From Aquatica leii (lineage: Eukaryota > Arthropoda > Insecta > Coleoptera > Lampyridae): 64,000 nucleotides of DNA. The stretch is from assembly GCA_035610365.1 (NCBI GenBank), contig CM069432.1, positions 4,836,001 through 4,900,000 on the forward strand, written 5' to 3'. The position numbers were made by a program, and so were the translations under genes. Position 1 is the first letter of the stretch; each line of letters opens with the position of its first letter. The notes under the pieces are model-generated. The model was not told the DNA's origin. It ran no database searches and was given only the letters and a program-made list of their open reading frames with translations. Shown here piece after piece: positions 55,658 to 64,000 of this stretch.

Positions 55658-57488
55658 GTAAGATTACTTAAATTTTTGATTGTTTAGTTATTGAGTCATT
55701 TCCGCTTGAATTTTTGCGCACATGATTTTGAATTAATTAAAATTCCGCGAAATTCGTCCAACTAATTTAAACATTTATAGGTGTATCTAATCCTTAACGT
55801 AAGATATTGTTATTTAGTATTAATAAACATTTCGACGTCTAATTTACATTATAAAGCGTAGGTGATGTTTTTATCGACTTTTTACTGGTTTTACGTTTAG
55901 CACTGGCATTGGTTTAGACATTAAATTTTGTTTTTGATGTTTTTTGACCGAACAACATTGACACGCACGTAATTTTTAAATCACACAAAATCTCGTCTTA
56001 AATTCGTATTACTTAATTTTTATAAATTATTTTCGTGAACACAAACATACGTAGGAGTACCTGGCGCCTATTCAAAACAACTAATTACAATACAAAACAA
56101 TTACAAACATTAAACGTTAAAAATAATGAAGACGTCGTTTTGAATTAGAGACTGCATATTTTATTTCTATTTTCGTTTGTAATAAGATCAATTTTCTAGT
56201 GTTTAAAAACATTACAATTGGACTAGTTGCAATAGTTAATTGGATAGATAACAGGTTAATTGCAATTTTTAATTGTTTGTTGCTTTAGACAATGAACTTT
56301 TTTTCTCTAAATTTAGAATAAAGCAATTATGATTGCAATGGGTAATTAAAACCTGAAAAAAAAATTTTCAAAAACAATTAGGCAGAATTGTTAATTCTTT
56401 TTAGATTTAACGTAACAATTTTAATTTGTTTATTTATTAATCAAGGTCGTTTTACTTTATTGTTATTGAAAACCTATTAGTTCATTAATAATGATTTATA
56501 GGTCAAGAAATTTGGTTGTCGAATAATTTTTCAACGCTTATTTTTTTCGTTATACAATGTCTGTTCACAATATTATATAACGAAAATTATTTGTTTTGTT
56601 GTTACGCTAATTACTGTATATGTGTGTATTAGATACACTTAATATTTTAAACGCCTACGTACTTATAGACAAATTCTTTTGAAATTCACGAATGTAATTA
56701 GTCACTAATTTATTGAAATATTATTTAAATTGTTTTGTTTAAATTTCAATTTAAGTTTGACAAATTGTTACCTAGAATTATGAATCAGTGTTGTTTTTTG
56801 ATATATTGTTCTACACGGTTTTTTAATTTTTTGTAAAAAAAATTTGATGGCTTTATTACTTGGTTTTTATGTAATTATTTTACTTTGTTTTTATTACATA
56901 AACATTTACTTATTTGTTTAAATCAATTATCTAGTACTGTTTTTTTTAATTATTTTTTGACAATATGCAAAAGAATGTTTTTTGATAAAATATTAGCTAC
57001 ACAGACAGCACAACGATTTTGAAAAATCGTATTATTAGGTTTTTTATATTGTCTTAGTTTATATTCGACTTCAATATAGTCAAAGTTTGTTTATTGAATC
57101 GTTCTAATTTATTGTTTGTTTTCACATTTTAGACTTTTTTTCGATCTAATTTTTTACAATATAGGTAAAGTAAAGTGAAAAAACTGTCAAAATATATTAT
57201 CTGATTTTGTTTTGCTTGCGCCTAAATTTTATAACATCTTGTAGGAGTTTCTTACGTCCATTAACTTGGACCCCACCAATAGAAAAAAGAATCAAATTTC
57301 TTGAAAAAATTAGTGCTAATTGTCTGCTAATTTGTTGCCGTATTCAAAATTTTGTTGCTCAAGAAGAACAGTAGAAAATTAGAAATGAAGTGGGTGGGGC
57401 TAGCTTAACGTAAAGCTGGACCCCCCTTTCTCAAAAAAACTTATTGCGCACAAAAAAGCAAACTAATGTCAGGTGAAAATTAGTTTAT
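55658..57488. other. AT-rich interval before the satellite
   Basis: No coding frame. If the candidate exon at 55631 is real, this is its first intron. A short GC-richer patch at 57240-57450 precedes the satellite and contains two related phrases, GGACCCCACC and GGACCCCCCT. Confidence 0.45.
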
Positions 57489-60400
57489 GCGTAATCGAAT
57501 TTGTTGCTAACTATAAACAAAAAACGACCGAGAATCGATGTGCTCTCTACGGGACTTTTTGTTGTTTTAATTTGCATAAACAATTTGTTACTTAAATTGT
57601 TGCAACGTAAAATTGTTCTTTGCACTATAATCGACAGTAATTTATACATAATCGAATTTGTTGCGAATTATAAACAATAAAAAACAACGTAGATTCGACG
57701 TGCTCTGGCGCGGGACTTTTCAAGTTATATTTTGCCTAAACAATTTGTTGCTTAAATTGTTACAACGTAAAATTCTTTTTTGCACTATTATCAACAGTAA
57801 CTTATACATAATCGAATTTGTTGCTAATTAGAAACAATAAAAAACAACGTAGAATCGAAGTGCTCTGGCGCGGGACTTTTCAAATTTTAATTTGCCTAAA
57901 CAATTTGTGGCTTAAATTGTTACAACATAAAATCCTTCTTTGTACTATAATCAATAGTAATTTATACATAATCGAATTTGTTGCTAATTATAAACAATAA
58001 AAAACAACGTATATTCGACGCGCTTTGGCGCGGGACCTTTCAAGTTTTATTTTGCCTAAACAATTTGTTGCTTAAATTGTTACAACGTAAAATCCTTCTT
58101 CGCACTATAATCGACAGTAATTTATACATAATCGAATTTGTTGTTAATTATAAACAATAAAAAACAACGTAGATTCGGCGTGCTCTGGCGCGGGACTTAT
58201 CAAATTTTATTTTGCCTAAACAATTTGTTGCTTAAATTGTTACAACGTAAATTTTTTCTTTGCACGATAATCGACAGTAATTTATACATAATCGAATTTG
58301 TTGCTAATTATAAACAATAAAAAACAACGTAGATTCGACGTGCTCTGGCGCGGGACTTTTCAAGTTTTATTTTGCCTAAACAATTTGTTGCTTAAATTGT
58401 TACAACGTAAAATCCTTCTTCGCACTATAATCGACAGTAATTTATACATAATCGAATTTGTTGTTAATTATAAACAATAAAAAACAACGTAGATTCGGCG
58501 TGCTCTGGCGCGGGACTTATCAAATTTTATTTTGCCTAAACAATTTGTTGCTTAAATTGTTACAACATAAATTTTTTCTTTGCACGATAATCGACAGTAA
58601 TTTATACATAATCGAGTTTGTTGCTAATTATAAACAATAAAAAACGACGTAGAATTGACGTGCTCTGGCGTGGGACTTTTCAAGTTTTATTTTGCCTAAA
58701 CACTTGTTGCTTAAATTGTTACAAGGTAAAATCGTTATTTGCACTATAATCAACAGTAATTTATACATAATCGAATTTGTTGCTAATTATAAACAATAAA
58801 AAACGACGTAGAATCGACGTGCTCTGGCGCGGGACTTTTCAAGTTTTATTTTGCCTAAACAATTTGTTGCTTAAATTGTTACAAGGTAAAATGGTTCTTT
58901 GCACTATAATCAACAGTAATTTATACATAATCAAATTTGTTTCTAATTATAAACAATAAAAAACAACGTAGATTTGACGTGCTCTGGCGCGGGACTTTTC
59001 AAGTTTTATTTTGCCTAAACAATTTGTTGCTTAAATTGTTACAACGTAAAATTTTTTTTTGCATTATAATCAACAGTAATTTATACATAATCGAATTTGT
59101 TGCTAATTATAAACAATAAAAAACAACGACGTGCTCTGGCGCGGGACTTTTCAAGTTTTATTTTGCGTAAACAATTTGTTGCTTAAATTGTTACAACGTA
59201 AAATCCTTCTGTGCACTATAATTAACAGTAATTTATACATAATCGAATTTGTTGCTAATTATAAACAATAAAAAACGACGTAGAATCGACGTGCTCTGGC
59301 GTGAGACTTTTCAAGTTTTATTTTGCCTAAACAATTTGTTGCTTAAATTTATACAATGTAAAATTCTTCTTTGCACTATAATCAACAGTAATTTATACAT
59401 AATCGGATTTGTTGCTAATTATAAACAATAAAAGACGACGTAGAAACGACGTGCTCTGGCGCGGGACTTTTCAAGTTTTATTTTGCCTAAACAAATTGTT
59501 GCTTAAATTATTACAACGTAAAATCCTTCTTTGCACTATAATCAACAGTAATTTATACATAATCGAATTTGTTGCTAATTATAAGCAATAAAAAACAACG
59601 TAGATTCGACGTGCTCTGGCGCGGGACTTTCCAAGTTTTATTTTGCCTAAACAATTTATTGCTTAAATTGTTACAATGTAAAATCCTTCTTTGCACTATA
59701 ATCAACAGTAATTTATACATAATCGAATTTGTTGCTAATTATAAACAATAAAAAACAACGTATATTCGACGTGCTTTGGCGCGGGACCTTTCAAGTTTTA
59801 TTTTGCCTAAACAATTTGTTGCTTAAATTGTTACAACGTAAAATCCTTTTTTGCACTATAATCAAGAGTAATTTATACATAATCGAATTTGTTGCTAATT
59901 ATAAACAATAAAAAACAACGTTGATTCGACGTGCTCTGGCGCGGGACTTTTCAAGTTTTATTTTGCCTAAACAATTTGTTGCTTAAATTGTTACAACCTA
60001 AAATAGTTCTTTGAACTATAATCGACAGTAATTTATACATAATCAAATTTGTTGCTAATTATAAACAATAAAAAACGACGTAGAATCGATGTGCTCTGGC
60101 GCGGGACTTTTCATGTTTTAATTTGCCTAAACAATTTGTTGCTTAAATTGTTACAACGTAAAATTGTTCTTTGCACTATAATCAACAGTAATTTATACAT
60201 AATCGAATTTGTTGCTAATTATAAACAATAAAAAACGACGTAGAATCGATGTGCTCTGGCGCGGGACTTTTCATGTTTTAATTTGCCTAAAAAAATTGTT
60301 ACTTTAATTCTTACAACGTAAAATTCTTCTTTGAACTATAATCAGCAGTCAATTATACATAATCGAATCTGTTGCTAATTATAAACAATAAAAAACGACG

Positions 60401-63400
60401 TAGAATCGACGTGCTCTGGCGTGGGACTTTTCAAGTTTTATTTTGCCTAAACAATTTGTTGCTTAAATTGTTACAACGTAAAATTGTTCTTTGCACTGTA
60501 ATCGACAGTAATTTATAAATAATCGATTGTGTTGCTAATTATAAACAATAAAAAATGACGTAGAATTGATGTGCTCTGGCGTAGGACTTTTCAAGTTTTA
60601 TTTTGCCTAAACAATATGTTGCTTAAATTGTTACAACGTAAAATTCTTCTTTGCACTATAATCAACAGTAATTTATACATAATCGAATTTGTTGCTAATT
60701 ATAAACAATAAAAAACGACGTAGAATCGACGTGCTCTGGCGCGGAACTTTTCAAGTTTTATTTTGCCTAAAGAATTTGTTGCTTAAATTGTTACAACGTA
60801 AAATCCTTCTTTGCACTATTATCAACAGTAATTTATACATAATTGAATTTGTTGCTAATTATAAACAATAAAATACGACGTAGAATCGACGTGCTCTGGC
60901 GCGGGACTTTTCAAGTTTTATTTTGCCTGAACAATTTGTTGCTTAAATTGTTACAACGTAAAATCCTTCTTTGTATTATAATCAACAGTAATTTATACAT
61001 AATCGAATTTGTTGCTAATTATAAACAATAAAAACGACGTAGAATCGACGTGCTCTGGCGCGGAACTTTTCAAGTTTTATTTTGCCTAAAAAATTTGTTG
61101 CTTAAATTGTTACAACGTAAAATCCTTCTTTGCACTATTATCAACAGTAATTTATACATAATTGAATTTGTTGCTAATTATAAACAATAAAAAACGACGT
61201 AGAATCGACGTGCTCTGGCGCGGGACTTTTCAAGTTTTATTTTGCCTGAACAATTTGTTGCTTAAATTGTTACAACGTAAAATCCTTCTTTGTATTATAA
61301 TCAACAGTAATTTATACATAATCGAATTTGTTGCTAATTATAAACAATAAAAAACGACGTAGAATCGACGTGCTCTGGCGCGGAACTTTTCAAGTTTTAT
61401 TTTGCCTAAACAATGTGTTGCTTAAATTGTTACAACGTAAAATCCTTCTTTGCACTATAATCGACAGTAATTTATACATAATCGAATTTGTTGCTAATTA
61501 TAAACAATAAAAAACGACGTAGAATCGACGTGCTCTGGCGCGGGACTTTTCAAGTTTTATTTTGCCTAAACAATTTGTTGCTTAAATTGTTACAACGTAA
61601 AATTCTTCTATGCACTATAATCAACAGTAATTTATACATAATCGAGTTTGTTGCTAATTATAAACAATAAAAAACGACGTAGAATCGACGTGCTCTGGCG
61701 CGGAACTTTTCAAGTTTTATTTTGCCTAAAGAATTTGTTGCTTAAATTGTTACAACGTAAAATCCTTCTTTGCACTATTATCAACAGTAATTTATACATA
61801 ATTGAATTTGTTGCTAATTATAAACAATAAAAAACGACGTAGAATCGACGTGCTCTGGCGCGGGACTTTTCAAGTTTTATTTTGCCTGAACAATTTGTTG
61901 CTTAAATTGTTACAACGTAAAATCCTTCTTTGTACTATAATCAACAGTAATTTATACATAATCGAATTTGTTGCTAATTATAAACAATAAAAAACGACGT
62001 AGAATCGACGTGCTCTGGCGCGGAACTTTTCAAGTTTTATTTTGCCTAAACAATGTGTTGCTTAAATTGTTACAACGTAAAATCCTTCTTTGCACTATTA
62101 TCAACAGTAATTTATACATAATCGAATTTGTTGCTAATTATAAACAATAAAAAACGACGTAGAATCGACGTGCTCTGGCGCGGGACTTTTCAAGTTTTAT
62201 TTTGCCTAAACAATTTGTTGCTTAAATTGTTACAACGTAAAATTCTTCTATGCACTATAATCAACAGTAATTTATACATAATCGAGTTTGTTGCTAATTA
62301 TAAACAATAACAAACGACGTAGAATCTACGTGCTCTGGCGCGGGACTTTTCAAGTTTTATTTTGCCTAAACAATCTGTTGCTTAAATTGTTACAACATAA
62401 AATTCTTCTTTGGACTATAATCGACAGTAATTTATACATAATCGAATTTGTTGCTAATTATAAACAATAAAAAACGACGTAGAATCGACGTGCTCTGGCG
62501 TGGGACTTTTCAAGTTTTATTTTGCCTAAACAATTTGTTGCTTAAATTGTTACAACGTAAAATTGTTCTTTGCACTGTAATCGACAGTAATTTATAAATA
62601 ATCGATTGTGTTGCTAATTATAAACAATAAAAAATGACGTAGAATTGATGTGCTCTGGCGTAGGACTTTTCAAGTTTTATTTTGCCTAAACAATATGTTG
62701 CTTAAATTGTTACAACGTAAAATTCTTCTTTGCACTATAATCAACAGTAATTTATACATAATCGAATTTGTTGCTAATTATAAACAATAAAAAACGACGT
62801 AGAATCGACGTGCTCTGGCGTGGGACTTTTCAAGTTTTGTTTTGCCTAAACAATTTGTTGCTTAAATTGTTACAACGTAAAATCTTTCTTTGCACTATAA
62901 TCAACAGTAATTTATACATAATCGAGTTTGTTGCTAATTATAAACAATAAAAAACGACGTAGAATCGACGTGCTCTGGCGCGGGACTTTCCAAGTTTTAT
63001 TTTGCCTAAACAATTTATTGCTTAAATTGTTACAATGTAAAATCCTTCTTTGCACTATAATCAACAGTAATTTATACATAATCGAATTTGTTGCTAATTA
63101 TAAACAATAAAAAACAACGTATATTCGACGTGCTTTGGCGCGGGACCTTTCAAGTTTTATTTTGCCTAAACAATTTGTTGCTTAAATTGTTACAACGTAA
63201 AATCCTTTTTTGCACTATAATCAAGAGTAATTTATACATAATCGAATTTGTTGCTAATTATAAACAATAAAAAACAACGTTGATTCGACGTGCTCTGGCG
63301 CGGGACTTTTCAAGTTTTATTTTGCCTAAACAATTTGTTGCTTAAATTGTTACAACGTAAAATTGTTCTTTGCACTATAATCGACAGTAATTTATACATA

Positions 63401-64000
63401 ATCGAATTTGTTGCTAATTATAAACAATAAAAAACGACGTAGAATCGATGTGCTCTGGTGCGGGACTTTTTATGTTTTAATTTGCCTAAACAATTTGTTG
63501 CTTAAATTGTTACAACGTAAAATTGTTCTTTGCACTATAATCGACAGTAATTTATACATAATCGAATTTGTTGCTAATTATAAACAATAAAAAACGACGT
63601 AGAATCGATGTGCTCTGGCGCGGGACTTTTCATGTTTTAATTTGCCTAAAAAAATTGTTACTTTAATTCTTACAACGTAAAATTCTTCTTTGAACTATAA
63701 TCAGCAGTCAATTATACATAATCGAATCTGTTGCTAATTATAAACAATAAAACGACGTAGAATCGACGTGCTCTGGCGTGGGACTTTTTCAAGTTTTATT
63801 TTGCCTAAACAATTTGTTGCTTAAATTGTTACAACGTAAAATTGTTCTTTGCACTGTAATCGACAGTAATTTATAAATAATCGATTGTGTTGCTAATTAT
63901 AAACAATAAAAAATGACGTAGAATTGATGTGCTCTGGCGTAGGACTTTTCAAGTTTTATTTTGCCTAAACAATATGTTGCTTAAATTGTTACAACGTAAA
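57489..64000. repeat. Satellite array, about 160 bp monomer, about 41 copies, runs off the window
   Basis: Monomers begin with AATCGAATTTGTTGCTAATT at about 57493, 57651, 57811, 57971 and so on every 160 bp. Each has an AT-rich body, one GC-richer block (TGCTCTGGCGCGGGAC) and an inverted pair AACAATTT-GTTGCTT-AAATTGTT. The two leftmost monomers are most diverged, as expected at an array edge. One monomer near 59100-59240 is about 8 bp short. Because 160 is not a multiple of three, each unit shows an overlapping 60-codon frame; these are not genes. Higher-order periods of 320, 640 and about 3360 bp are visible. Confidence 0.95.

Noticed and set aside
57680-57720. CENP-B box in the satellite (TTCG and CGGG are both present in the GC-rich block)
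   Set aside because: The spacing between TTCG and CGGG is about 13 bases, not the 7 of the CENP-B box, and the central A does not fit.
57818-63590. Series of near-identical 60-codon open frames, one per 160 bp
   Set aside because: They are a by-product of the satellite period: each frame runs slightly past one monomer, neighbouring units overlap in shifted frames, and changes do not favour silent sites.
57489-64000. CRISPR array
   Set aside because: Whole 160 bp units are repeated without unique spacers, and the window is eukaryotic.

Overview
The window looks like a transposon graveyard in an arthropod, most likely insect, nuclear genome. It is AT-rich and intron-bearing. I find no confidently assignable host gene, no tRNA or rRNA and no bacterial-type operon. 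Nearly every protein-like reading frame belongs to a mobile element family common in insects: Ty3/gypsy, BEL/Pao and Penelope-like retroelements, and piggyBac, Harbinger, Tc1/mariner, pogo, hAT and Crypton DNA elements. Almost all are broken by stops, frameshifts or nested insertions. Family names rest on protein motifs I recognise by eye; no database search was possible.

Layout. 1-9.7 kb: two Penelope-like copies (A on minus, B on plus) lying head to head. Copy A is split by a 3.94 kb Ty3/gypsy element (167 bp LTRs, 4 bp target duplication) and copy B by a 2.5 kb piggyBac-like element (TTAA duplication). 9.7-12.1 kb: AT-rich, non-coding. 12.1-15.6 kb: Harbinger-like module in which the minus-strand MADF/BESS gene has an intron holding the plus-strand transposase. 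15.8-18.8 kb: second Ty3/gypsy element with heat-shock-element-like motifs in its LTR. 18.8-19.2 kb: pogo-like fragment. 21.0-22.6 kb: Tc1/mariner-superfamily element with about 250 bp inverted repeats. 22.9-23.4 kb: solo relative of the second gypsy LTR. 24.5-28.6 kb: third Penelope-like element with about 1.1 kb inverted arms. 29.2-30.9 kb: an LTR containing a fourth Penelope-like insertion with a 13 bp duplication. 31.2-31.8 kb: mariner-like fragment. 31.9-36.5 kb: BEL/Pao pol interrupted by a clean 1108 bp solo LTR and by a second insertion. 36.7-37.8 kb: Crypton tyrosine-recombinase relic. 41.4-42.2 kb: non-coding inverted-repeat element. 43.9-44.6 kb: short retroposon-like repeat.

44.9-47.4 kb holds the most interesting coding item: a 2.5 kb DNA transposon with about 100 bp terminal inverted repeats. 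It encodes one protein of about 560 residues, a type I recall only as uncharacterised arthropod proteins. It is interrupted by three nonsense changes and one small frameshift. 48.4-49.6 kb: hAT and Tc1 fragments. 49.9-54.1 kb: a second piggyBac element (TTAA duplication, CCCTTTCG ends, repeated internal palindromes). At 55.4-55.7 kb there is one weak candidate for a host gene start: an initiator-like site, then a short ATG exon and a splice donor.

From about 57.49 kb to the right edge the sequence is a tandem satellite of about 160 bp monomers, roughly 41 copies, with visible two-, four- and about 21-monomer higher-order periods. It runs out of the window. The 60-residue open frames repeated there are artefacts of the period. 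The nesting order can be read from the sequence: the Penelope-like, BEL/Pao and gypsy-LTR hosts are older than the piggyBac, gypsy, solo-LTR and Penelope insertions that split them. In three cases removing the insert and one duplication restores the host sequence.
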